From: Gammaproteobacteria bacterium
GTDB taxonomy: Bacteria; Pseudomonadota; Gammaproteobacteria; UBA6429; Thiohalophilaceae
Assembly (NCBI GenBank): GCA_016125505.1
Contig: WGLP01000002.1
Span: 1,116,001-1,180,000, forward strand
Reading direction: 5' to 3'
Length of the DNA: 64,000 nucleotides
Positions 17,747 to 24,782 of the stretch are shown here, in pieces. Position 1 is the first letter of the stretch, and each line of letters opens with the position of its first letter. The notes beneath the pieces were generated by a model that saw only the letters and a list, made by a program, of their open reading frames with translations, did no database searches and was not told the DNA's origin. Both the position numbers and the translations under genes were made by a program.

Positions 17747-17771
17747 AGCGATTTTGATGTGATTGTTATAT
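17747..17771 (-). other. attC4, right half only (cut by IS3)
   Basis: The R''-type site (GTTATAT on plus, 17765-17771) directly follows the ankyrin stop codon, and TTTTGATGTGATT before it resembles the same part of attC2 (AATTAATGCGATT). The rest of the site is absent: the IS3 end lies at 17746. Confidence 0.55.
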
Positions 17772-17772
17772 G

Positions 17773-18207
17773 TCATTTACTTCGTCTTGACTGAATTTGC
17801 GGCCCAACCGTCTTAAGGTATGTCACTCTGTCGTCTTTCCCAGCTTCGTGTGCAAGGTCGATTGGTAGGCGACCTTCATCATCAGCGGCCCCGGGGTCTG
17901 CTCCGGCCTCAATAAGCACTTTGATTGTTTCTAGTCCTCCGTGGCTTGCTGCCCAATGCAATGGTGTTAGCCCACTTTCCTCACGCAGATTGACTAATGC
18001 GCCATGCGAGATCAGATAACGCACGACGTCTGTTCTTCCCCAGCCACACGCGCCAAATATCGCAGTTTCACCGCAAGAATCCTTCCAATTTACATCTACC
18101 CCTTCTTCAAGAATTTTCTTGACCCAATCAAGATCGCCAGCCCAAGCCGCTTCGTGTAACTCTGACTCAGCCGAACCATTTGATGCATTGTTTTCAAAAT
18201 CATTCAT
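17773..18207 (-). CDS. Cassette 4: ankyrin-repeat protein
   Basis: This 144-residue cytoplasmic protein is made of about three to four ankyrin repeats: ELHEAAWAGDLDWVKKILEE, GETAIFGACGWGRTDVVRYL, SGLTPLHWAASHGGLETIKV and a degenerate last one. There is no signal peptide. The ATG lies four bases after the core site GTTATAT, the tight spacing typical of cassettes. Ankyrin repeats mediate protein binding; the partner is unknown. Confidence 0.85.
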   Translation of the reverse strand: MNDFENNASNGSAESELHEAAWAGDLDWVKKILEEGVDVNWKDSCGETAIFGACGWGRTDVVRYLISHGALVNLREESGLTPLHWAASHGGLETIKVLIEAGADPGAADDEGRLPIDLAHEAGKDDRVTYLKTVGPQIQSRRSK

Positions 18208-18210
18208 GAC

Positions 18211-18269
18211 ATATAACGCCTTACTCAGCCGCGCCGCTTTTTGGCGTCGGCTGGAGTAACTTGTTGGAT
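18211..18269 (-). other. attC3 recombination site (59 bp)
   Basis: Cores GTTATAT (minus, 18217-18211) and ATCCAAC (minus, 18269-18263) flank a stem in which TTACTCAGCCGCGCC (18221-18235) pairs with GGCGTCGGCTGGAGTAA (18243-18259), leaving two unpaired single bases on one side. Such extrahelical bases are what integron integrases use to choose the strand. The stop codon of cassette 3 lies inside this site. Confidence 0.85.
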
Positions 18270-18748
18270 TGTTCGTTTTTAAATAATTTCATTACATCGA
18301 TTCTTCCCGACATATAAGCGCAATGTAAGATGATAGCCTTTCTCATGGCTTTACTTTTTGAATATAAATCCGAAGGAATATCATCATATTCATCTGGGTA
18401 CATAATTCTGAGAAATTCTTCAATTCTTATTTCAAGATCGTGCGGCGACAGTTTGTGACTAATTTTATTTCTTAGTTGATTTAATAACTCAATAGGCTTC
18501 CATGTGAATTTGTCATCTTGCTTTGAGGTAATTCCTTGTGCCAGCTTCATCTTTTGATAAAAAGTTAATCTTGCATCTATCAAAACATTAGGATTTTTTA
18601 ACCATGTTTCGAGTATTTCATCTAATAGTTCTTCTACAAGCAAATGACCTCGTAAAATTAACAGCGTAGGATCTTTAATGCGCGGCAAATGTGCAGCCAA
18701 GTGTTTGAAATATTTTGTGGTATCTCTTTCCAATTTATACAATCCAAC
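18221..18748 (-). CDS. Cassette 3: HEPN-motif protein
   Basis: The open frame runs from an ATG at 18757, which lies inside the preceding attC2; within the cassette itself the possible starts are TTG codons at 18745 and 18736. The protein (about 175 residues, mostly helical) contains LLNQLRNKISHKLSPHDL. The RNKISH segment fits the Rx4-6H motif of HEPN ribonucleases, and LLILRGHLLVEELLDEILE resembles the first HEPN helix. The last residues SNKLLQPTPKSGAAE are encoded by attC3. A HEPN RNase or toxin-like role is inference; no antitoxin partner is obvious in the same cassette. Confidence 0.65.
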   Translation of the reverse strand, partial: VGLYKLERDTTKYFKHLAAHLPRIKDPTLLILRGHLLVEELLDEILETWLKNPNVLIDARLTFYQKMKLAQGITSKQDDKFTWKPIELLNQLRNKISHKLSPHDLEIRIEEFLRIMYPDEYDDIPSDLYSKSKAMRKAIILHCAYMSGRIDVMKLFKNEQSNKLLQPTPKSGAAE

Positions 18749-18819
18749 GTCTCGCATAATGGGCGCCGCGGTGCGGCGTCCCAGTGAGCGAAGCGAACAA
18801 ATTAATGCGATTGTTAGAT
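18742..18819 (-). other. attC2 recombination site (78 bp)
   Basis: Cores GTTGGAT (minus, 18748-18742) and ATCTAAC (minus, 18819-18813) flank nested stems. TCGCATAAT pairs with ATTAATGCGA with one unpaired T, and GGGCGCCGC (18761-18769) pairs with GCGGCGTCCC (18773-18782) with one unpaired A. The ATG at 18757 used by the cassette 3 frame is inside this site. Confidence 0.85.
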
Positions 18820-18837
18820 TTTTTACTCATATTGTAT

Positions 18838-19041
18838 TTAATCCAATACAACGGTGATGCCTTCTAAATGCGCCTTGTGCTTACGCCATTTTCCGCCAGG
18901 CCAACTTTTTTCTTGAACGCTACCTTTTGGAGTGGGTTGTTCTGCATTTTCATCAAACCCATCTTCGATATGATTATGTTCCCAACTTTTAGCGTTATCG
19001 TTATACCTTTCCCAAACAGTAATAATCTTATTTTCTGCCAT
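18838..19041 (-). CDS. Cassette 2: 67-residue protein of unknown function
   Basis: This small, charged protein (MAENKIITVWERYNDNAKSW...) has no signal or membrane segment. A short leader ORF (MNKTME) lies between the core site and the gene, and its end carries the GGAG that serves the real start; short leader ORFs are known to assist cassette translation. I recognise no family. Trp and Lys/Glu content is high for its size. Confidence 0.6.
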   Translation of the reverse strand: MAENKIITVWERYNDNAKSWEHNHIEDGFDENAEQPTPKGSVQEKSWPGGKWRKHKAHLEGITVVLD

Positions 19042-19070
19042 TTTTATTTACTCCATGGTTTTATTCATAA

Positions 19071-19140
19071 ATCTAACGTTTAAGCTCACCCGACCAAAAC
19101 TGCGCAGCAGTTTTTGGTCGGGTGAAGCGCCGTGTTAGAT
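19071..19140 (-). other. attC1 recombination site (70 bp)
   Basis: Cores GTTAGAT (minus, 19077-19071) and ATCTAAC (minus, 19140-19134) flank a strong stem: CACCCGACCAAAACTGC (19087-19103) pairs with GCAGTTTTTGGTCGGGTG (19107-19124) over a GCA loop, with one extra T as the unpaired base. It directly follows the stop codon of cassette 1. Confidence 0.9.
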
Positions 19141-19851
19141 TTACCATTGTGAAGTTATTGCAACAACAACTTCGTGTGCTGTTAATGAATTTCTTGGATC
19201 TGCTGGACGGAAACCTATAGGTAACAAGCTGGTAGACCACATTTCTTTTTTGGCTCCATTAACACAATTAAAAATACCAAACGGTTTATCCTTTGTACCA
19301 ACTGCGTAACCTTTTATGGCATCATTTACAAACTGTCGATTGCTCGGGACACTATAAACAAACCTATATGTATTCATTGTGCCTTCCAAAAGTTCTACAG
19401 TTTTATAGTAATCAGGGTGATGCCATAGCTCTTTTGATTCTAATTTTAAGGTGTTAAGTATTTTCTGAGTGGTGCGAGGGCCGGATAGGATAGCGATATT
19501 TGCAACATTTTCAGTGTATGCATATAGCTGATTGAATTTACCTCCATGCATCTCACAATACATTCCTAATTCCCTTTTCGGCCTCATGAGTAAATCGCCA
19601 ACCTCACCAAAAACAGGATAATTGTAATAACCAGAATATTTAAGAGTACTGCCTGGGGTTATCACAAAACTCTGATCTTCCCCCAATCGCGCAATGGCAG
19701 TGCGATGCATGTAAAAGCGCTCTTTTATGAATGCACCTAATTCAATGTTTTTGTACCTGGACATATCATCTTTGGACAGTGTCTTTGTGGAGCAACCAAC
19801 AAATATGACAAGCGAAGACAGAAATAAAACAGAAGCCATTATTTTGTTCAT
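19141..19851 (-). CDS. Cassette 1: lipoprotein of unknown function
   Basis: This 236-residue protein has a lipoprotein signal, with the lipobox FVGCS at about residues 17-21 (MNKIMASVLFLSSLVIFVGC). The body has no repeats and no recognised domain; two cysteines (MYCEMHGG and FNCVNGAKK) could be paired. It is the first cassette after attI, so it should be the best expressed. The start is well set by GGGAG upstream and lies 20 bases after the core site at 19871-19877. Confidence 0.75.
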   Translation of the reverse strand: MNKIMASVLFLSSLVIFVGCSTKTLSKDDMSRYKNIELGAFIKERFYMHRTAIARLGEDQSFVITPGSTLKYSGYYNYPVFGEVGDLLMRPKRELGMYCEMHGGKFNQLYAYTENVANIAILSGPRTTQKILNTLKLESKELWHHPDYYKTVELLEGTMNTYRFVYSVPSNRQFVNDAIKGYAVGTKDKPFGIFNCVNGAKKEMWSTSLLPIGFRPADPRNSLTAHEVVVAITSQW

Positions 19852-19870
19852 ACAATTCTCCCTCTTGTAA

Positions 19871-19935
19871 ATCTAACAGTTATTTAGACAGACGACCGTA
19901 TTTTAAGGTATTAGACAGCTAGCCGTATAATACCT
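19871..19935. other. Candidate attI site with direct and inverted repeats
   Basis: The insertion core GTTAGAT (minus, 19877-19871) is followed by two 18-base direct repeats: TTAGACAGACGACCGTAT (19884-19901) and TTAGACAGCTAGCCGTAT (19911-19928), 14 of 18 identical and 27 bases apart. Class 1 attI sites also carry direct repeats that bind IntI. Overlapping them is an 8-base inverted repeat, AGGTATTA (19906-19913) and TAATACCT (19928-19935). Confidence 0.7.
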
Positions 19936-20014
19936 AAAAAGGCAGAAATCGAGGTTAATTATTGTACTATTTTTATGTTTGAGTCATAATTTTTTCTGAG
20001 ATACGGATATCTCA
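19926..20014 (+). promoter_or_regulatory. intI upstream region: -10 box and palindrome
   Basis: A perfect TATAAT lies at 19926-19931 on the plus strand inside the second direct repeat, so IntI bound to attI could block its own promoter; the -35 is weak (TTAAGG at 19903). Further down, TGAGATA (19997-20003) and TATCTCA (20008-20014) form a perfect 7-base palindrome with a 4-base gap, 35 bases before the ATG, a candidate operator or mRNA hairpin. No LexA box is present. Confidence 0.4.
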
Positions 20015-20049
20015 TCGTTTCATTTCTTCACTATGCAAAGGAGTGCGTC

Positions 20050-21447
20050 ATGACAGATGTCAAAACAGCCCGTTTCTGGGAAAATTACATTAGTAAATTA
20101 GGCGTTTATAATATTCAACCATCCGCTTTGCGCTGGCATGTTAAGCATGCGGAACGGTACATCAAGGCGCATGAAGGCTATCGACTTATAAACCATACCC
20201 AGAAAGATATTGAAGATTATCTGCAAAATCTTTCACGCCAGCCGCAAATAAAAGACTGGCAGCATAAGCAGATTATCCGTTCGTTACAGGTTCTGTTTTG
20301 TGACCTCCTGGAACTCCACTGGGCAAAATCCTTTTCCTGGGAGCAGCGTATCATGGAAGCAACGGGGCTGAGAGTGGAGCATGATACGCTTGCGCGTGAG
20401 GGGGTGTTAAATGTCAGGCAACAGTTGGAACAGCGCGTTGACAATAGCAACGGCTTGCTGGCGAAGGTCGCCAGTCTTTTCCCGGACCATTTCGAACGGC
20501 TCCTGATAGAGATACGTCTGCGCCAATATTCTATCCGGACTGAAAAATCCTATTCGGAGTGGTTGGCACGATTCATTGCATTCAACGATATGAAAGATCC
20601 GGAACAGACTGGACCGGAGTCCATTGGGCGCTATCTTGAACATCTGGTTGTTAACAGGAATGTCGCCAGTGCTACGCAATCCCAGGCATTGAACGCGTTA
20701 ATATTTTTTTATAAACAGGTGTTGCGTTGCGAGATCGGTGACATTGGTGTATTTCGGCATGCTAAAAAACCCCGCCGACTGCCTGTCGTACTGTCCTGTG
20801 ATGAGGTCTGCAAACTACTTTCATATATAGAAAACGAAGAGAGGCGGTTGATGGCCTCCTTGCTATATGGCTGTGGCATGCGTTTGATGGAATGTATACG
20901 CCTGCGTGTCCTGGATATCGATTTTCCCTATCAACAAATTCTTGTGCGCAATGCCAAAGGAGGGAAAGACCGGGTGGTGCCTTTGCCGCAGAACTTGACT
21001 GAAAAATTACAGCAACAGATACAGCTGGTCAAAGTGATGCATGAAGCAGATCTTAAAAAAGGATTCGGTATGGTTTATATACCGGGCGCATTGGCAAGAA
21101 AATATCCGAATGCACCGAAAGAATTCCGCTGGCAGTACGTATTTCCTGCTACGACGATTGCCGAGGATCCGCGCTCGGGAGTGGTGCGACGACACCACAT
21201 ACATGAAACAGTTTTACAAAAGCACGTTAAAACCGCGGCGGAACAGGCAGGGATTCTAAAGCGGGTTAATTGCCATACGCTGCGCCATTCCTTCGCAACG
21301 CATTTGCTGGAAAATGGATATGATATTCGAACGGTGCAAGAGTTGCTTGGGCATGCCGATGTGTCCACAACCATGATTTATACACATGTACTCAACAAAC
21401 CGGGGGTGTCGGTGACAAGTCCTCTGGATTTGTTGCCGGTGAATTGA
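20050..21447 (+). CDS. intI: Integron integrase IntI, long form with N-terminal extension
   Basis: This 465-residue tyrosine recombinase has all catalytic residues: R278 (CGMRLME), H409 and R412 ([13 protein letters not shown]), H435 (LLGHADVS) and Y444 ([11 protein letters not shown]), plus the beta-hairpin lysine ([10 protein letters not shown]). The IntI-specific insertion is clear ([20 protein letters not shown] then YVFPA), as is [11 protein letters not shown] and the SPLD C-terminus. Similarity to IntI1 (337 aa) begins near residue 155; the preceding 150 residues add a second helical SAM-like DNA-binding region ([11 protein letters not shown] ... [10 protein letters not shown]). A good Shine-Dalgarno AAAGGAG precedes the ATG. 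It converges with acs, separated by a shared terminator. Confidence 0.93.
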   Translation: MTDVKTARFWENYISKLGVYNIQPSALRWHVKHAERYIKAHEGYRLINHTQKDIEDYLQNLSRQPQIKDWQHKQIIRSLQVLFCDLLELHWAKSFSWEQRIMEATGLRVEHDTLAREGVLNVRQQLEQRVDNSNGLLAKVASLFPDHFERLLIEIRLRQYSIRTEKSYSEWLARFIAFNDMKDPEQTGPESIGRYLEHLVVNRNVASATQSQALNALIFFYKQVLRCEIGDIGVFRHAKKPRRLPVVLSCDEVCKLLSYIENEERRLMASLLYGCGMRLMECIRLRVLDIDFPYQQILVRNAKGGKDRVVPLPQNLTEKLQQQIQLVKVMHEADLKKGFGMVYIPGALARKYPNAPKEFRWQYVFPATTIAEDPRSGVVRRHHIHETVLQKHVKTAAEQAGILKRVNCHTLRHSFATHLLENGYDIRTVQELLGHADVSTTMIYTHVLNKPGVSVTSPLDLLPVN

Positions 21448-21463
21448 TGCGATATAACAAAAT

Positions 21464-21491
21464 GCCCTCACCATGATCAACAGGTGAGGGC
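21464..21491. terminator. Shared terminator between intI and acs
   Basis: GCCCTCACC (21464-21472) pairs with GGTGAGGGC (21483-21491) around a 10-base loop in the convergent gap. T-rich sequence (GTTTCATTTGTT) follows on the plus side; the minus side has a weaker run. Confidence 0.7.
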
Positions 21492-21505
21492 GTTTCATTT
21501 GTTAC

Positions 21506-23452
21506 TTATTTATTCGCGCGGTTGTTGACGAGTTCGTCCACCACGGAGGGGTCGGCGAGGGTGGAGGTGTCGCCGAGGTTGCTGAGATCGTTCTCGGCAA
21601 TCTTGCGCAGGATGCGGCGCATGATCTTGCCGGAGCGGGTCTTGGGCAGGCCCGGTGCGAACTGAATGACATCCGGCTTGGCAATGGGGCCGATCTCCTG
21701 CACGCACATTTGAATGAGTTCTTTCTTGAGTTGGTCGTCCGGGGTCACGCCGAGGACCGGGGTGACATAGGCATAAATGCCCTGGCCCTTGATCTCGTGC
21801 GGATAACCGACCACGGCGGCCTCGGCCACCTTGTCGTGTAACACCAGGGCGCTTTCCACTTCGGCGGTGCCCATGCGGTGACCGGACACGTTCAGCACGT
21901 CGTCCATGCGGCCGGTGATCCAGTAGTAGCCGTCCTTGTCGCGGCGCGCGCCGTCACCGGAAAAATAATAACCGGGATATTGTTTGAAATAGGTATCCAC
22001 GAAGCGTTGGTGATCGCCGTAGACCGTGCGCATCTGGCCGGGCCAGGGACGGGTGATGACGAGTGCGCCGGAGGCCTCGGTATCGTCGATGATCTTGCCG
22101 GTGTTGGGATCGACGATCGCCGGCACCACCCCGAAGAACGGCGTGGTGGCGGAACCCGGTTTGAGTTTGGTCGCGCCGGGTAACGGCGTGATCAGGTGGC
22201 CGCCGGTTTCGGTTTGCCACCAGGTATCGACAATAGGACAACGGGTATCGCCGACCACGTGGTAATACCATTCCCAGGCTTCAGGGTTGATGGGTTCACC
22301 CACGGTGCCGAGCAGGCGCAGGGATTTGCGCGAGGTCTTTTTCACCGGGGCATCGCCTTCACGCATCAGTGCGCGGATTGCGGTGGGCGCGGTGTAAAAC
22401 ACGGTGACCTTGTGTTTGTCGCAGACCTCCCAGAAACGCGAGGCATTGGGATAGTTCGGCACGCCCTCGAATGCGATCGTGGTGCTGCCATTGGCGAGCG
22501 GGCCATATACCAGATAACTGTGGCCGGTGACCCAGCCGACGTCGGCGGTACACCAGTAAATGTCGCCTTCCTGCAGGTCGAAGGTGAGTTTGGTGGTCAT
22601 GGTCGCGTACAGCAGATAACCGCCGGTGGTGTGCAGCACACCCTTGGGTTTGCCGGTGGAGCCGGAGGTGTACAGGATAAACAGCGGGTCTTCCGCATCC
22701 ATGGGTTCCGGTGCGCAGTCACTGGAGGCACTGGCCATGGCTTCGTGATACCACACATCCTTCTTGGCATCCCAGTCGATCTTGCCGCCGGTGCGTTTGA
22801 CCGTGAGTACGGTATGCACGTTGGGGCAGTGCGACACCGCCTTGTCGGTGTTGGCCTTGAGCGGGACGCGCTTGCCGCCGCGTACGCCTTCGTCGGCGGT
22901 GATCACCACGCGGCAATCGGAATCGAGGATGCGATCCTTGAGCGATTCCGGCGAGAAGCCGCCGAACACCACCGAGTGCACGGCGCCGATGCGGGTACAC
23001 GCGAGCATGGCGATGGCGGCCTCGGGGATCATCGGCATGTAGATGCAGACGCGGTCGCCTTTTTTCACGCCGCGCGCCTTGAGCACGTTCGCGAGTTTGC
23101 TCACGTCTTCGTGCAATTGTTTATAGGTGATGTGCTTGCTGTCCTTGGGGTCGTCGCCTTCCCAGATGATGGCGGTCTGGTTAGCGCGTTTAGCCAGGTG
23201 CCGATCGATGCAGTTGTAGGAGACGTTGAGTTTGCCGCCTTCAAACCATCTGATGTGCAGATTGTTCTGGTCGAAACTCCAGTCGCTGACCTTGTCCCAT
23301 TTCTTGTCCCAGCTGATGTACTTCTCGGCCTGTTCCGCCCAGAAACCGTCCGGGTCTGTTACCGAACGGGCATACATTTCCTGGTATTGCTTTTGGTTGA
23401 TGTTGGACTTGGCGGCAAATGCGTCTGGTACTGCATAGATCTTGTCGGACAT
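21506..23452 (-). CDS. acs: Acetyl-CoA synthetase
   Basis: This 648-residue AMP-forming ligase converts acetate, ATP and CoA to acetyl-CoA. The start at 23452 ([15 protein letters not shown]) is chosen from family length and a GGGAGA Shine-Dalgarno; the frame stays open 40 codons further upstream. Motifs: [19 protein letters not shown] (P-loop), [29 protein letters not shown] and [13 protein letters not shown], whose lysine near the C-terminus is the known acetylation switch. It lies on the same strand as the acetate symporter cluster further on. Confidence 0.95.
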   Translation of the reverse strand: MSDKIYAVPDAFAAKSNINQKQYQEMYARSVTDPDGFWAEQAEKYISWDKKWDKVSDWSFDQNNLHIRWFEGGKLNVSYNCIDRHLAKRANQTAIIWEGDDPKDSKHITYKQLHEDVSKLANVLKARGVKKGDRVCIYMPMIPEAAIAMLACTRIGAVHSVVFGGFSPESLKDRILDSDCRVVITADEGVRGGKRVPLKANTDKAVSHCPNVHTVLTVKRTGGKIDWDAKKDVWYHEAMASASSDCAPEPMDAEDPLFILYTSGSTGKPKGVLHTTGGYLLYATMTTKLTFDLQEGDIYWCTADVGWVTGHSYLVYGPLANGSTTIAFEGVPNYPNASRFWEVCDKHKVTVFYTAPTAIRALMREGDAPVKKTSRKSLRLLGTVGEPINPEAWEWYYHVVGDTRCPIVDTWWQTETGGHLITPLPGATKLKPGSATTPFFGVVPAIVDPNTGKIIDDTEASGALVITRPWPGQMRTVYGDHQRFVDTYFKQYPGYYFSGDGARRDKDGYYWITGRMDDVLNVSGHRMGTAEVESALVLHDKVAEAAVVGYPHEIKGQGIYAYVTPVLGVTPDDQLKKELIQMCVQEIGPIAKPDVIQFAPGLPKTRSGKIMRRILRKIAENDLSNLGDTSTLADPSVVDELVNNRANK

Positions 23453-23725
23453 GAATGGTCTCCCGTGCTTACCCTTGGTGTGTCTGCATGTTAATTGGAA
23501 CGAATGCTTGTTCTTCGATAGTACGCAATGTTTCAAGCAGTTGCGTATGGAGAGTGAATGAGTATACCCCAAATCAGTACGGGTCTATACCAGCGCCGCC
23601 CGGGCGACTCAGGGATGGTTTATTAGCAACAGGTAATGTTGTTTCATGGCCATGTCATGGCCGGGCCCGATAATTGCACCTGTCTTCTGCTGGCACTGTC
23701 GCCGCCTGCAGGAGACAAGTTCGTA

Positions 23726-24079
23726 ATGCAAAACAATTACTTAAAGTCAGATGACGCAGCCATCGAGATGTGTGCGCAGGTGTTAGCCACCACACACATG
23801 CGAATATTTGAGCTGGCCTATCGGGAATGGTATGGCAGTGGACCCGCTTTATATGAGCTGGAGCACAGTTTTACCGGTTATCTGTTCGAGGGGACGCTGC
23901 CGTGCTGGGTGCGCGCCTACCTCCGGCAGACCTTGCAGCAGTGTGCGCAGGTCGGTATGGAGCTGCCGGTGGCCGCGCGCCGTCACAATGTGACATTCTC
24001 TGTCAATCCGGCCGCGCTGTGGTGGACGCTCTGTGGCGTGGGTGTCATGTGTTGCCAGTGGTTAGCGCGTCCGCGCTGA
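23726..24079 (+). CDS. Small protein of unknown function
   Basis: This 117-residue protein starts at the ATG 23726 (MQNNYLKSDDAAIEM), after AGGAGA; an upstream in-frame ATG at 23636 has less support. It is helical, with aromatic pairs (ELAYREWYGSGPALYELEHS) and a C-terminal hydrophobic end (ALWWTLCGVGVMCCQWLARP) that may touch the membrane. No family is recognised. It converges on the exonuclease gene with a four-base gap. Confidence 0.5.
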   Translation: MQNNYLKSDDAAIEMCAQVLATTHMRIFELAYREWYGSGPALYELEHSFTGYLFEGTLPCWVRAYLRQTLQQCAQVGMELPVAARRHNVTFSVNPAALWWTLCGVGVMCCQWLARPR

Positions 24080-24083
24080 TACA

Positions 24084-24782
24084 TTAGCTCTTCAGCAGTA
24101 ATCGCTTCAGGGCATAATGCGGTTCATCGCCGGCCCGCTCCGCGGCCTGGGCAAGAAATAATTCCGCCGCGGCCACTGCATCCGACAAGGCATTGTGCGC
24201 CTGGTAGCGCGGCAGGTGATAGCGCTCGCGCAGGGCCCCCAGCCGCAGGCCACCGCCTCCGACAATTTCATTGCGCCGTGCGCTTTGTTGTTGCGCCAGC
24301 GCCAGGGTATCCACGACGGGGACCAACAGATTGCCGGCGAACACCCGCTGACACGCACGACGCAGAAATCCGACATCCATAGTCGCATGGTGCGCGAGCA
24401 GCACCTTGCCCGCCAGCTGTCTCAGCAAGTCCGTCAATGCTGCCGCAACGGATTCGCCCTCGGCGATGACATCGTCCGTGAGGCGATGAATCACCACACT
24501 GTCTTCCGATAAGGTCTGATCACTGCTCACGATGATGTGACGCGCGCTGCCGAGCTCAATGGCGTTTGCGCTGATCTCGACGCAGCCGATGCTGAGGATG
24601 TGATCGCGTTTGGGATCAAGTCCGCTGGTTTCCAGATCGATGGCGAGATAACGCGCCTGCCGGTAATCCTGATTGCGATCGGGGAAGGGGTGTTGCAGAT
24701 ACTCGTGCAAGGGACCGGCCGGCGCACGCCGCAATGCACGCTGGCGGCGCCATTCCAGTGGCAGCAGACTCGCCAGGTTCAT
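24084..24782 (-). CDS. DnaQ-like 3'-5' exonuclease
   Basis: This 232-residue DEDD exonuclease has Exo I YLAIDLETSGLDPKRD, Exo II VLLAHHATMDVGFL and Exo III HNALSDAVAAAELFL (DEDDh type, catalytic H in ..YQAHNALSD). It resembles the PolC/DnaQ-like exonuclease that accompanies DUF294 proteins near acetate genes in many proteobacteria. Its start overlaps the end of the upstream DUF294 gene by four bases. Substrate unknown. Confidence 0.88.
   Translation of the reverse strand: MNLASLLPLEWRRQRALRRAPAGPLHEYLQHPFPDRNQDYRQARYLAIDLETSGLDPKRDHILSIGCVEISANAIELGSARHIIVSSDQTLSEDSVVIHRLTDDVIAEGESVAAALTDLLRQLAGKVLLAHHATMDVGFLRRACQRVFAGNLLVPVVDTLALAQQQSARRNEIVGGGGLRLGALRERYHLPRYQAHNALSDAVAAAELFLAQAAERAGDEPHYALKRLLLKS

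Larger units (their letters stand above)
17747..21447. mobile_element. Chromosomal integron: intI, attI and four cassettes
   Basis: The layout is the canonical one: intI on the plus strand, a candidate attI next to its start, and single-gene cassettes running away on the minus strand. Each cassette begins at a GTTRRRY-type core and ends with a hairpin attC site. Core sites on the minus strand are GTTAGAT (19877-19871), GTTAGAT (19077-19071), GTTGGAT (18748-18742) and GTTATAT (18217-18211). The cassette genes are short and AT-rich compared with the flanking genes. An IS3 element cuts the last attC, so the original array may have extended further left. Confidence 0.88.

Noticed and set aside
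19878..20049. LexA (SOS) box upstream of intI
   Set aside because: Many integrases are SOS-controlled, so I looked for CTGT-N8-ACAG on both strands; none is present.
22196..23494. Long plus-strand ORF (432 codons) opposite acs
   Set aside because: It is the antisense shadow of a fully conserved acetyl-CoA synthetase and has no recognisable domain.
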